A stretch of DNA of 64,000 bases from Agromyces cerinus subsp. cerinus. Its GTDB lineage: Bacteria > Actinomycetota > Actinomycetes > Actinomycetales > Microbacteriaceae. Numbering within the stretch: position 1 is the stretch's first letter; the number at the start of each line of letters is the position of its first letter. This document shows positions 49,227 to 59,200 of this stretch, piece after piece. The position numbers were made by a program, and so were the translations under genes. A model generated the notes under the pieces. The model had not been told where the DNA came from, ran no database searches, and worked only from the letters and a program-made list of their open reading frames with translations. The stretch lies in NCBI RefSeq assembly GCF_900142065.1, contig NZ_FSRJ01000001.1:124001-188000 (forward strand). The letters are read 5' to 3'.

Positions 49227-51092
49227 ATGACCATCTCCGAGTTCTCGATCGGCACAGAGGCATCCGACTCGGCCGGCAGCATCCGTCGCGGCACCACTGA
49301 CGCAGCCCTGCGCGCGTGGGTCGACGAGATCGCCGGCCTCACCAAGCCCGATGAGATCGTCTGGTGCGACGGTTCGCAGCACGAGGCCGACCTGCTGACG
49401 AAGCAGCTCGTCGCCGAGGGCAAGCTCATCAAGCTGAACCCCGAGTGGCGCCCGAACAGCTTCCTCGCGCGCACCGACCCGAAGGACGTCGCGCGGGTCG
49501 AGGACCGCACGTTCATCTGCTCGACGTACGAAGAGGACGCCGGCCCCACGAACAACTGGCGCGACCCGCGCGAGATGCGCACCGAGCTGACCGACGTCTT
49601 CGACGGTTCGATGAAGGGCCGCACGATGTACGTCGTGCCCTTCTCGATGGGCCCGCTCGGCGGCCCCATCTCGCAGCTCGGTGTCGAGATCACCGACTCG
49701 CCCTACGTCGTGCTCTCGATGGGCATCATGACCCGCATGGGCGACGCCGTCTACCGCCTCATCGAGGCCGGCGAGCCGTGGGTGCGCACCGTGCACTCGG
49801 TCGGCTACCCGCTCATCGACGGCGTCGGCCACCGCCGCGCCGAGGCCGACTGGCCCTGCAACGACACCAAGTACATCGTGCAGTTCCCCGATTCGCGCGA
49901 GATCTGGTCGTACGGCTCGGGCTACGGCGGCAACGCGCTGCTCGCCAAGAAGTGCTTCGCACTGCGCATCGCGAGCGTCATGGCGCGCGACGAGGGCTGG
50001 CTCGCCGAGCATATGCTGCTCATCAAGATCACCTCGCCCGAGGGCAAGGCGTACCACGTGGCCGCCGCGTTCCCGTCGGCCTGCGGCAAGACCAACCTCG
50101 CGATGCTCCGCCCGACGATCCCCGGCTGGAAGGTCGAGACGATCGGCGACGACATCGCCTGGATGCGCCCCGGCGACGACGGCCGCCTCTACGCGATCAA
50201 CCCCGAGGCCGGCTTCTTCGGCGTCGCGCCGGGCACCGGCGAGACCACGAACCCGACGGCCGTGCAGACCCTCTGGGGCAACACGATCTTCACCAACGTG
50301 GCGCTGCGTCCCGACGGCGACATCTGGTGGGAGGGCCTGACCGACGAGGCGCCCGAGGAGCTCACCGACTGGCAGGGCAAGCCGTGGACGCCCGACTCCG
50401 GTCGCCCCGCGGCGCACCCCAACTCGCGCTTCACGGTCGCTGCCGCCCAGTGCCCGCAGATCTCCGACGACTGGGACGCCCACGACGGCGTGCCGATCGA
50501 CGCGATCCTCTTCGGCGGACGCCGCGCGACCAACGTGCCGCTCGTCGCCGAGGCGCGCAGCTGGAAGCACGGCGTCTTCATGGGCGCGACGATCTCGTCC
50601 GAGAAGACCGCCGCAGCAGAGGGCACCGTCGGCGAGCTCCGCCGCGACCCGTTCGCGATGCTCCCGTTCTGCGGCTACAACATGGCCGACTACTGGGGCC
50701 ACTGGGTCAAGATGGGCCGCGTGCTCGGTGAGAACGCGCCGAAGATCTTCCAGGTCAACTGGTTCCGCAAGGGCAGCGACGGTTCGTTCCTCTGGCCCGG
50801 GTTCGGCGAGAACTCGCGCGTGCTCGAGTGGATCGTCGGCCGTGTCGAGGGTACGAGCGATGTCGTCGAGACGCCGATCGGCCTGATCCCGGCATCGGGT
50901 TCGCTCGACCTCGACGGCCTCGAGATCTCGGATGCCGCGGTCGAGCAGCTCTTCGACGTCGACCGCGACTCGTGGCTCGCCGAGTGCGACCTCACCGACG
51001 AGTACTTCGGCCAGTTCGGTGACCGCGTGCCCGCCGCGCTCCGCGCCGAGCTCGCGAGCCTGCGCTACCACCTGGCGCACCAGGAGGCGTAG
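49227..51092 (+). CDS. pckG: Phosphoenolpyruvate carboxykinase (GTP)
   Basis: The product is 621 residues from an ATG at 49227 with GGAAGGG upstream. It makes PEP from oxaloacetate and GTP, the entry step of gluconeogenesis. The GTP-type signature [12 protein letters not shown] contains the hyper-reactive Cys286 and the P-loop Lys; other landmarks are the substrate loop [12 protein letters not shown], the Mn site region, and the guanine-binding [18 protein letters not shown] split near 511-530. Length is normal. It is monocistronic, ending at a strong terminator, and divergent from a RamB-like regulator. Confidence 0.96.
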   Translation: MTISEFSIGTEASDSAGSIRRGTTDAALRAWVDEIAGLTKPDEIVWCDGSQHEADLLTKQLVAEGKLIKLNPEWRPNSFLARTDPKDVARVEDRTFICSTYEEDAGPTNNWRDPREMRTELTDVFDGSMKGRTMYVVPFSMGPLGGPISQLGVEITDSPYVVLSMGIMTRMGDAVYRLIEAGEPWVRTVHSVGYPLIDGVGHRRAEADWPCNDTKYIVQFPDSREIWSYGSGYGGNALLAKKCFALRIASVMARDEGWLAEHMLLIKITSPEGKAYHVAAAFPSACGKTNLAMLRPTIPGWKVETIGDDIAWMRPGDDGRLYAINPEAGFFGVAPGTGETTNPTAVQTLWGNTIFTNVALRPDGDIWWEGLTDEAPEELTDWQGKPWTPDSGRPAAHPNSRFTVAAAQCPQISDDWDAHDGVPIDAILFGGRRATNVPLVAEARSWKHGVFMGATISSEKTAAAEGTVGELRRDPFAMLPFCGYNMADYWGHWVKMGRVLGENAPKIFQVNWFRKGSDGSFLWPGFGENSRVLEWIVGRVEGTSDVVETPIGLIPASGSLDLDGLEISDAAVEQLFDVDRDSWLAECDLTDEYFGQFGDRVPAALRAELASLRYHLAHQEA

Positions 51093-51102
51093 CTCCGACG
51101 GC

Positions 51103-51132
51103 GATGCGCCCCGCGGTTCCGCGGGGCGCATC
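51103..51132 (+). terminator. Terminator after pckG
   Basis: A stem of 13-14 bp (GATGCGCCCCGCG / CGCGGGGCGCATC) with a GTTC loop lies 10 nt after the pckG stop. It lacks a clear U-tract, as is common in actinobacteria. Confidence 0.75.
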
Positions 51133-51267
51133 TCCGTGCCGCCTGCGGATGCCGCGGACGCGCGCGTTCGGGAAGGCGCGCCGCCCGCGGCATCCGTCGA
51201 CGGCATTTCGGCACGCCTGACGCGGTGCCGCTCCCATGCGCGCTAGCGTGTGCCGCAAGGAGGCGCG

Positions 51268-51648
51268 ATGGAGTTCGGCACGGTCATCGAGACGATCGGC
51301 GGGATCATCGACTTCGTCGGTGTGCTGGCGATCGTGGTCGGCGTCGTGTACGCGAGCCTCGATGCCGGACTCAGGGGACTGCGTCGGAAATCCCCGATCT
51401 ACGAGCGCTTCCGACGCGTGCTCGGTCGAGCCATCCTGCTCGGCCTCGAGCTGCTCGTGGCCGCCGACATCATCAAGACCGTCGCGGTGACGCCGACGCT
51501 CGACTCGGTGCTCGTGCTCGCGATCATCGTGCTCATCCGCACGTTCCTCAGCTGGTCGCTCGAGCTCGAGGTCTCGGGCCGCTGGCCCTGGCAGAAGCGC
51601 GGCTCGACCGGCGACGAGCCGTCGCTCGTGCAGACCGACGCCGGCTGA
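51268..51648 (+). CDS. DUF1622 small membrane protein
   Basis: The product is 126 residues from an ATG at 51268 directly after AAGGAGG; a GTG at 51250 would add six residues. Three membrane segments are visible (about 10-33, 52-72, 76-95), with GRAILLGLELLVAADIIKTV matching the DUF1622 core. The C-terminus is cytoplasmic and polar. Function unknown; it may be a small channel-like or stress-associated protein. Confidence 0.8.
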   Translation: MEFGTVIETIGGIIDFVGVLAIVVGVVYASLDAGLRGLRRKSPIYERFRRVLGRAILLGLELLVAADIIKTVAVTPTLDSVLVLAIIVLIRTFLSWSLELEVSGRWPWQKRGSTGDEPSLVQTDAG

Positions 51649-51693
51649 CGGCGACAGGACTTCCCGGACCGCCGGCGCCCGGTGGGGGTACCA

Positions 51694-51714
51694 TTTCTCC
51701 AACGTCGTGAGAAA
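51694..51714 (+). promoter_or_regulatory. Dyad upstream of the ROK regulator gene
   Basis: TTTCTC (51694-51699) and GAGAAA (51709-51714) form a dyad with a 9-nt centre, 18 bp before the GTG at 51732. Possible autoregulatory site; not tested. Confidence 0.4.
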
Positions 51715-51731
51715 CGAGTCGAGGAGACCGC

Positions 51732-52979
51732 GTGGGTGATCCGACAGGCACGCGGCGCGGAACGAACCTGCCGCGCATGGGCGACTTCAACCAGTCGGTC
51801 GTCTTCGACGCGATCCGCCGGTCGAGCGACGGCTGCAGTCGGGTGGAGCTCGTGGCGGCGACCGGACTCTCGGCGCAGACGATCTCGAACGTCGTGCGGC
51901 GCCTGATCGACGGCGATCTCGTGGTCGAGGCGGGCAAGGCGAGCTCCGGCCCGGGCAAGCCGAGGACGCTGCTCCGGCTGAACCCGGCGGGCGCGTACGC
52001 GGCCGGAGTGCACATCGATCCGGCCGTGATGACCTTCGTCGTGCTCGACCTGGAGGGCGCCGTGGTCGCGCACGCGCGCCGGCGCACCCCCATCGCGAAC
52101 GACCCCAGGCTCGTGATGTCGAGCATCCAGGACGGACTCGACCGGCTGATCGCCGACTCCGGCGTGCTGCGCGAGAAGGTCGTGGGGCTCGGTGTCGCCG
52201 CGCCCGGCCCGATCGACGTCGAACGCGGCACCATCGTCGACCCGCCGCACCTGCTCGGCTGGCACCGCGTGCCGCTCCGCGATGCGCTCGCCGAGTCGAC
52301 GGGACTGCCGGTGCTGGTCGACAAGGACGTCACGGCGGCGGCGGTGGCCGAGATGTGGACCGGGGGTGCCAACGGCGTCGGCAGCTTCGTGTTCTTCTAC
52401 CTCGGCACCGGCATCGGTGCCGGTCTCGTGCTCGACGACGAGGTCGTGCGCGGGGCCTCGGGCAACGCCGGTGAGGTCGGGCACATCGTTGTGGACCCCG
52501 GCGGAGCCGTGTGCAGTTGCGGCCTGCACGGATGCATCGCCGCCACCTGCACGCCGCAGGCGCTCGTCACCGAGGCCGAACGGCTCGGCGTGCTCGCCGA
52601 CACGCGACTGCGAAGCGGCGCGCACGACGTCGACGTGCGCTTCACCGCGCTCTGCGATCTCGCGGCCGCGGGCGACGTCGGAGCGCGGCAGATCCTCGAG
52701 CGCTCCTCGGCTCGCACGGCGAAGGCCGTCGCCGTGCTCACCGACCTGCTCGACGTCGATCGCGTCGTGTTCGGAGGGCCGTTCTGGCAGCGGTTCCGCC
52801 CGTACCACCTCGAGCGCATTCCCGCCCTGCTCGACGAGCTGAGCGTCACGCGCTCCATTCGGCGGGTGCAGGTCGTCGGCACCTCGGCCGGTGAGGATGT
52901 CGGCGCGGTCGGGGCCGCCTGCCTGGTGCTCGAGCGCGCGCTCGGGCCGTCGGCGGCACGCCTGATGCTCGACGCCTGA
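51732..52979 (+). CDS. ROK-family transcriptional regulator
   Basis: The product is 415 residues from a GTG at 51732. An N-terminal winged HTH (about 18-68; VELVAATGLSAQTISNVVRRL) precedes the ROK sugar-kinase-like fold. The zinc motif GHIVVDPGGAVCSCGLHGCI (His, three Cys) is intact. The phosphate-binding DxGxT motif near residue 95 is replaced by HIDPAVMTFV, so it is a sensor, not a kinase. It lies just upstream of the mannoside importer operon and is its probable repressor. Confidence 0.9.
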   Translation: MGDPTGTRRGTNLPRMGDFNQSVVFDAIRRSSDGCSRVELVAATGLSAQTISNVVRRLIDGDLVVEAGKASSGPGKPRTLLRLNPAGAYAAGVHIDPAVMTFVVLDLEGAVVAHARRRTPIANDPRLVMSSIQDGLDRLIADSGVLREKVVGLGVAAPGPIDVERGTIVDPPHLLGWHRVPLRDALAESTGLPVLVDKDVTAAAVAEMWTGGANGVGSFVFFYLGTGIGAGLVLDDEVVRGASGNAGEVGHIVVDPGGAVCSCGLHGCIAATCTPQALVTEAERLGVLADTRLRSGAHDVDVRFTALCDLAAAGDVGARQILERSSARTAKAVAVLTDLLDVDRVVFGGPFWQRFRPYHLERIPALLDELSVTRSIRRVQVVGTSAGEDVGAVGAACLVLERALGPSAARLMLDA

Positions 52980-53015
52980 CACCGGTTCCGAATCGGATGC
53001 GCCGGGGGCTTGCAG

Positions 53016-53036
53016 AGTAATTCCATTCGATTTACT
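53016..53036 (+). promoter_or_regulatory. Candidate ROK operator before the mannoside importer
   Basis: AGTAA (53016-53020) and TTACT (53032-53036) form a 5-11-5 dyad in the only AT-rich stretch between the ROK gene and the binding-protein gene. AGTAA/TTACT half-sites are common in actinobacterial ROK operators. TACTAT (53033-53038) could serve as a -10. Confidence 0.5.
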
Positions 53037-53085
53037 ATTTCGACAGACGCGACCGCGTTCGATCCAGCTGGAGCAAAGGAGCACC

Positions 53086-54432
53086 ATGCGTTTCTCTCGC
53101 GTACTCGCCGGCGTGGCGACCGTCTCTGCGGTGGCCCTCGCATTCGCCGGGTGCAGCCCGGCGGCAGACGACTCCAAGACGATCACGATCGTCTACCAGA
53201 AGACCGACGGCTTCGTCGCGCTCGACGAGCTCTTCCAGAAGGTGAAGCCCGAGTTCGAGGCCGCCAACCCCGGCGTCACCGTCGAGCTCGAGCCCATCGT
53301 GGCCGACGAGGGCGACTACGCCACGAAGCTCGCACTCATGCAGCAGAGCGCCGAGACGGCGCCCGACGTGTTCTACGAGGACACCTTCCGCGTGCGCAGC
53401 GATGTCGACGCGGGCTACCTGCTGAACCTCGACGAGTACCTCGACGAGTGGAAGGACTGGGAGCAGTTCAACGAGGGGGCGAAGGAGGCCGGGCGGGCAG
53501 ACGACGGCAGTGTCTACGCGGTGCCGCTCGGCACCGACACCCGCGGGATCTGGTACTCCAAGTCGGTGCTCGAAGCCGCGGGGGTCCCGCTCCCGTGGGA
53601 GCCGAAGAGCTGGGAGGAGATCCTCGAGACGGCTCGCGCCGTCAAGGCCGCCTCGCCCGACAAGGTCGCGTTCAACGTGTACTCCGGCAAGCCCGCCGGT
53701 GAGGGGTCGGTCATGCAGGGCTTCGGCATGCTCATGTACGGCACCGACGACACCCTCTACGACGCCGAGGAGCAGAAGTGGGTCACGGGCTCCGAGGGCT
53801 TCGTCGACTCGCTGGCGTTCATCGAGACCCTCTACGGTGAGGGCCTGGCGCCGGCGCCCGACGTCGCGCTCGACGGCTCGATGTGGCAGAAGCTGTTCGG
53901 CGAGTGGTTCCCCGGTGGGCAGATCGCAGGCACCATCGAGGGATCGTGGTCGCCGTCGTTCTGGAAGCAGGGCGGATCGTACGAGTGGCCCGAGTACGTC
54001 GACGACATCGGCGTCGCCGCCTTCCCGACGCAGAACGGCGAGGGCGACGGAGCCGTGAGCCTCTCGGGCGGCTGGACCCTGGCGGTGGGAGCGCAGAGCC
54101 AGAACCCCGACGAGGCGTTCGACTTCCTCGCCATGGCGCTCGACCGCGAGAACGCGCTCGAGTACAACATCGCGAATTCGCAGATCGCGGTGCGCACCGA
54201 CGTCGCGGAGGACCCGGCGTATCTCGAGGCGAACCCGTTCATCGGGTTCTTCACCGACCTCGTGAGCGTCACGCACTTCCGTCCCGCCACGGCGGACTAC
54301 CCGCAGATCTCGGCCGAGATCCAGGCGGCGACCGAGGCGGTCATGACGGGGCAGATGAGTCCGGAAGAGGCCGCCGCGGCCTACGACCAGGCCGTGATCG
54401 GCATCGTCGGCGATGAGAATGTGACGCAGTGA
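53086..54432 (+). CDS. ABC transporter sugar-binding lipoprotein (mannoside locus)
   Basis: The product has 448 residues with AAAGGAG before the ATG. The lipoprotein signal ends in AFAGC (lipidated Cys23). The mature part is a family-1 solute-binding protein (TITIVYQKTDGFVALDEL at the start, GTIEGSWSPSFWKQGG later, the latter typical of sugar contacts). It is the first gene of a four-gene operon ending in an alpha-mannosidase, so the ligand is probably a manno-oligosaccharide or N-glycan fragment. It is distinct from the binding protein at 24124. Confidence 0.92.
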   Translation: MRFSRVLAGVATVSAVALAFAGCSPAADDSKTITIVYQKTDGFVALDELFQKVKPEFEAANPGVTVELEPIVADEGDYATKLALMQQSAETAPDVFYEDTFRVRSDVDAGYLLNLDEYLDEWKDWEQFNEGAKEAGRADDGSVYAVPLGTDTRGIWYSKSVLEAAGVPLPWEPKSWEEILETARAVKAASPDKVAFNVYSGKPAGEGSVMQGFGMLMYGTDDTLYDAEEQKWVTGSEGFVDSLAFIETLYGEGLAPAPDVALDGSMWQKLFGEWFPGGQIAGTIEGSWSPSFWKQGGSYEWPEYVDDIGVAAFPTQNGEGDGAVSLSGGWTLAVGAQSQNPDEAFDFLAMALDRENALEYNIANSQIAVRTDVAEDPAYLEANPFIGFFTDLVSVTHFRPATADYPQISAEIQAATEAVMTGQMSPEEAAAAYDQAVIGIVGDENVTQ

Positions 54433-54435
54433 CGG

Positions 54436-55386
54436 GTGGTGGCATCCACATCGGCACTGCGTGACGGCGCCGTCCGGCCGTCGCGGGAACGCCCGAACTC
54501 CCGCGGCGGCCGGTCATCGCGCACCTCCATCGCACGATTCCTCCCCGTCGTCCCATCGATCCTGTTGCTCGCCCTGTTCATGGCGGGCCCGGTCATCTGG
54601 TCGGTCACGATCTCGTTCACGAACACCGCGCTCACGGGCCGAAACGCGAAGGACCCGTCGTGGGTCGGCTTCGAGAACTACACGCGACTCCTGCATGACC
54701 CGGGCTTCCCGGTGTCCGTCTGGCTGACCGTCGTCTTCGTCGTGGCATCGGCGGTGATCGGCCAGAACGTGCTCGGGCTCGCGATCGCGGTGCTGCTCGG
54801 TCGGGTCGGCCGCGCCACGCACGCCATCGTGACCACGATCGTGGTCGGCGCATGGGTGCTGCCCGAGATCGTCGCGGCGTTCGCGGCGTACGCGTACTTC
54901 GCCGACGACGGCACCCTCAACCAACTGCTCGCAGGCATCGGCATCGACGGTGCGAACTGGCTCTACGACTTCCCGATGCTCGCCGTGATCCTCGCGAACG
55001 TCTGGCGCGGCACGGCGTTCTCGATGATGGTCTACGAGGCGGCGCTGAACGACGTGCCGCCCGAGATCACCGAGGCCGCCGTCATCGACGGCGCCGGCGG
55101 ACTCAAGCGACTCGTCTGGGTGACGATCCCGATGATCCGGGGGAGCATCGCCACCAACCTCATGCTGATCACGCTGCAGACGCTCGCGGTCTTCACGCTG
55201 ATCTGGGTGATGACGAAGGGTGGTCCCGGCATCAGCAGCACCACGCTGCCGATCCTCGCGTACCAGGAGGCGTTCAAGTTCCAGGAGATCGGCTACGGGT
55301 CGGCGATCGCGGTCGTCATGATCCTGATCGGGGCCGTGTTCTCGGTGCTCTACCTGCGCACGCTCCGACCGGGGAGGGACTCATGA
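54436..55386 (+). CDS. Sugar ABC transporter permease (MalF-type)
   Basis: The product has 316 residues with a GTG start three bases after the binding-protein stop. A basic cytoplasmic tail of about 35 residues precedes six membrane segments. The EAA loop reads EITEAAVIDGAGGLKRLVWV. It pairs with the next gene product to form the channel. The stop overlaps the next ATG (ATGA at 55383), so expression is coupled. Confidence 0.9.
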   Translation: MVASTSALRDGAVRPSRERPNSRGGRSSRTSIARFLPVVPSILLLALFMAGPVIWSVTISFTNTALTGRNAKDPSWVGFENYTRLLHDPGFPVSVWLTVVFVVASAVIGQNVLGLAIAVLLGRVGRATHAIVTTIVVGAWVLPEIVAAFAAYAYFADDGTLNQLLAGIGIDGANWLYDFPMLAVILANVWRGTAFSMMVYEAALNDVPPEITEAAVIDGAGGLKRLVWVTIPMIRGSIATNLMLITLQTLAVFTLIWVMTKGGPGISSTTLPILAYQEAFKFQEIGYGSAIAVVMILIGAVFSVLYLRTLRPGRDS

Positions 55387-56258
55387 CCGGGCCGACGGCG
55401 GCACCGACCCGCCCGCGACCCCTGAGCATGGCGTCGCCGCGACGAGCGGTCGCCGCCCTCGCCGCGAACGTCGTGCTGCTCGTCATCGGCGCGTGCTTCC
55501 TGGTGCCGCTCGCCTGGCTGTTCCTGGCCTCGATCGACACGGCGCCGAGCCAGCAGACGCGCGTGCCCACCGAGTTCACCCTCGAGCACTACGCCGCCGT
55601 GCTCACGCCCGAGCGCACCCTGCTGCCGCTCTGGAACAGCACGGTGCTGTCGGCGGGCTCGGCCATCGTGACGGTGATCGTCGCGGTGCTCGCCGCGTAC
55701 CCGATCTCGCGGTACAACTCGCGGTTCAACACCCCGTACCTCTCGGCGATCCTGTTCGGCACCTGCCTGCCGATCACGGCGATCATGGTGCCGGTGTACA
55801 GCCTCTTCGTGCGGCTCGGCATGCTCGACAACCTCGCGGCGGTGACGTTCTTCCTCGCGGCGACGAGCCTGCCGATGGCGATCTGGATGACGAAGAACTT
55901 CATGGACTCGGTGCCGGTCTCGCTCGAGGAGGCGGCGTGGGTCGACGGTGCCTCCGCGATGCGCGCACTCCGGCTGATCGTGCTGCCGCTCATGCGGCCG
56001 GGGCTCGCGGTCGTCTTCATCTTCGTCTTCATCCAGGCATGGGGGAACTTCTTCGTGCCGTTCATCCTGCTGCTGTCGCCCTCGAAGCAACCCGCCTCGG
56101 TGAGCGTCTTCAGCTTCTTCGGGCAGTACGGCACCGTCGCATACGGTGAGCTCGCGGCGTACTCGCTCATCTACTCGCTGCCGGTGGTGGTGCTCTACAT
56201 CATCGTGTCGAAGGGCATCGGCGGCTCGTTCGCCATGCAGGGCGCGATCAAGGGATAG
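55383..56258 (+). CDS. Sugar ABC transporter permease (MalG-type)
   Basis: The product is 291 residues with ATG at 55383 overlapping the preceding stop. Six membrane segments, the conserved PITAIMVPVYSLFVRLGMLD and the EAA loop SLEEAAWVDGASAMRALRLI mark a family-2 sugar permease. No ATPase gene follows; an MsiK-like protein elsewhere is expected to energise this importer. Confidence 0.92.
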   Translation: MTGPTAAPTRPRPLSMASPRRAVAALAANVVLLVIGACFLVPLAWLFLASIDTAPSQQTRVPTEFTLEHYAAVLTPERTLLPLWNSTVLSAGSAIVTVIVAVLAAYPISRYNSRFNTPYLSAILFGTCLPITAIMVPVYSLFVRLGMLDNLAAVTFFLAATSLPMAIWMTKNFMDSVPVSLEEAAWVDGASAMRALRLIVLPLMRPGLAVVFIFVFIQAWGNFFVPFILLLSPSKQPASVSVFSFFGQYGTVAYGELAAYSLIYSLPVVVLYIIVSKGIGGSFAMQGAIKG

Positions 56259-56269
56259 GGGTTGGTCCG

Positions 56270-59200
56270 ATGCACGACGACAGCAGGTTGGTCGAACGGA
56301 GAATCGCGCGGTTCGTCGCCGAGCGCATCGAGCCGGCGCTCCATCGCCGGAGCGCCCCCGTCTCGATCGAGCAGTGGGTGGCGCCGGGCGAGCCGGTGCC
56401 GTTCGCCGAGGCCGCCGCGCAGCGCTTCACGCCGTTCGAGACGGATGCCCCGTGGGGCCGGCCCTGGGGAACGACCTGGTTCCGCATCCGCGGCCGGGTG
56501 CCCGCCGCGTGGGCGGCGCAAGGCGATACCCGGGTCGAACTCGTCGTCGACCTGGGCTTCACGGGTGCCGCGCCGGGCTTCCAGGCCGAAGGCACGGTCT
56601 GGAGCGCCGACGGCGTCATCATCAAGGCGATCGAGCCGCTGAATCGCGCGGTGCCGCTCGAGGCCCAGCCGGGGCAGGACTTCGAGGTGTTCCTCGAGGC
56701 GGCGTCCAACCCCGATCTCCAGGGCGGCTGGTCGTTCGCACCCACCCCGCTCGGCGACCCGGCCACCGCAGGAGACGCGCTGCTCTACCGGATGCGCCGG
56801 CTCGAGGTCGCGCTGCGGGACCTTCCGGTCTGGGAGCTCGCACAGGACATCTGGACCCTGCGCGGCCTGCACGCCGAGCTGCCGGAGGCCCTGCCCCGGC
56901 GCGCGCAGATCCTCAGGACCCTCGAACGCTGCATCGACGCGATGGATCCCGACGACGTGTCGGGCACCGCAGTGCGCGGCCGTGAGCTGCTCGCGCCTGC
57001 ACTCTCCGCTCCGGCCTGGGCGAGTTCGCACCGGGTGCACGCGGTCGGCCACGCGCACATCGACAGCGCCTGGCTCTGGCCGACCCGCGAGACGGTGCGG
57101 AAGGTCGCGCGGACCTTCTCGAACGTCGACGCGCTCATCGAGCGGAATCCGGGCTTCGTGTTCGCCGCGTCATCCGCTCAGCAGTTCGCCTGGTTGAAGG
57201 CGGCCTATCCCGAACTGTTCGAACGGGTGCGCCGGCGAGTGACCGAGGGCTCGTTCGTGCCGGTCGGCGGCATGTGGGTCGAGTCCGACACCAACATGCC
57301 GGGCGGTGAGGCGCTCGCCCGCCAGTTCGTCGCGGGCAAGCGGTTCTTCATGGAGGAGTTCGGCGTCGAACCGCTCGAGGTGTGGCTGCCGGATTCGTTC
57401 GGCTACTCGGGGGCGCTGCCGCAGATCGCCAGGGCCGCCGGCAGCCGCTGGTTCCTCACCCAGAAGATCTCGTGGAACGAGACGAACGTGATGCCGCACC
57501 ACACCTTCGACTGGGAGGGCATCGACGGCACGCGCATCTTCACGCACTTCCCTCCCGTCGACACGTACAACTCGGAACTCTCGGGCGCCGAGCTCGCGCG
57601 GGCCGAGCGGCAGTACGCCGAACACGGCTCGGGCAACACCTCGCTCGTGCCGTTCGGCTGGGGCGACGGAGGCGGCGGGCCCACCGAGGAGATGCTCGCC
57701 GCTGCCGCGCGCACGGCGGACCTCGAGGGGTCGCCGCGAGTCGTGCTGTCGAGTCCTCGGGAGTTCTTCGAGGCGGCGGAGGCGGAGTTGCCGAAGCCGC
57801 CGGTCTGGTCGGGCGAGCTGTACCTCGAGTTCCATCGCGGCACCTACACATCCCAGGCGCGCACGAAGCGAGGCAATCGGCGCAGCGAGCATCTGCTGCG
57901 GGAGGCCGAGCTGTGGGCGGCGACGGCGGCGGTGCGCGGACGACTCCAGTACCCGTACGACGAACTGGAGACGGCCTGGCACATGGTGCTGCTGCAGCAG
58001 TTCCACGACATCCTGCCCGGGTCGTCGATCGCCTGGGTGCACGCCGAGGCCGAGCGCCGCTACGCGGAGGTCGCCGAATCGCTCGAGGCGATCATCGCGC
58101 GCTCGCTGCGCTCCCTCGTGGGCGACGGGGAGCAGACCGTCGTGGCGAACGCCGGACCGCTCCCGCTCGACGGAGTCGCCGCGCTCGCCGCGGCGGTGAC
58201 GCCCGAGACGGATGCCGCGGCCACCGTGCGGCGCGACGGCGAGCGGATCGTGCTGGCGAACGCCCGGCTCGAGGCCGTGCTCGACGGCCACGGGCTCCTC
58301 GTCTCCCTCGTCGACCGGAGGACCGGGCGCGACGCGATCCCCGACGGCGGTGCGGCGAAGCTCTTGCAGCTGTTCCGCGACACCCCGAACCAGTGGGATG
58401 CCTGGGACGTCGACGTGCAGGACCGGCGGAACGTCGTCGAACTCCGCGACGTCGAGTCGATCGAGATCGTCGACGAGGACCCCGCCTGCGTCGTCGTGCG
58501 TATCGTCCGGCGATTCGGCGACTCCGAGGTCGTCGAGACCGTCTCGCTCGAGGCGATGGGCCGGGCGCTCGACGTCCGTCTCGATGTCGATTGGCACGAG
58601 CGGCAGAAGCTGCTGAAGCTCGCGTTCCCGCTCGACGTGCACGCCGAGCGGGCGACCTCCGAGATCCAGTTCGGTCACCTGCATCGACCGACGCACACGA
58701 ACACCTCGTGGGACGCGGCGCGCTTCGAGTCCGTCGCGCATCGCTGGGTGCACGTCGGCGAGCCCGGGTACGGTGTCGCCGTCGCCAATGACGCGACCTA
58801 TGGGCATGACATCGCGCGTGCCGTGGTCGACGGGGCCACGGTGACCACCGTGCGCCTGTCCCTGCTGCGGGCTCCCCGTTATCCCGACCCGACTGCCGAC
58901 CAGGGGGCGCACGTCTTCCGCGTCGCGATCGCTCCGGGCGCGGGCATCCCGGAGGCCGTCGCCGAGGGGTACCGGCTCAACGTGCCGCCGCGACGGCTGC
59001 TCGACGCCGCCGTCGATCGCGTGGTTCCCCTCATCGCCGTGGCGGGCGACGGGGTCATCGTCGAGGCCGTGAAGCTCGCCGAAGACCGTTCCGGCGATGT
59101 GGTGGTGCGGCTCTACGAGGCGCACGGCTCCCGCGCGCAGGCAGTGCTCTCCGCCGAGTCGGCCGGAGCGGTGGCGACCGAGGTCGACCTGCTCGAACGG

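Noticed and set aside
49128..51206. A 692-codon minus-strand frame opposite pckG
   Set aside because: No homology-like features, and pckG on the plus strand is complete with all signatures.
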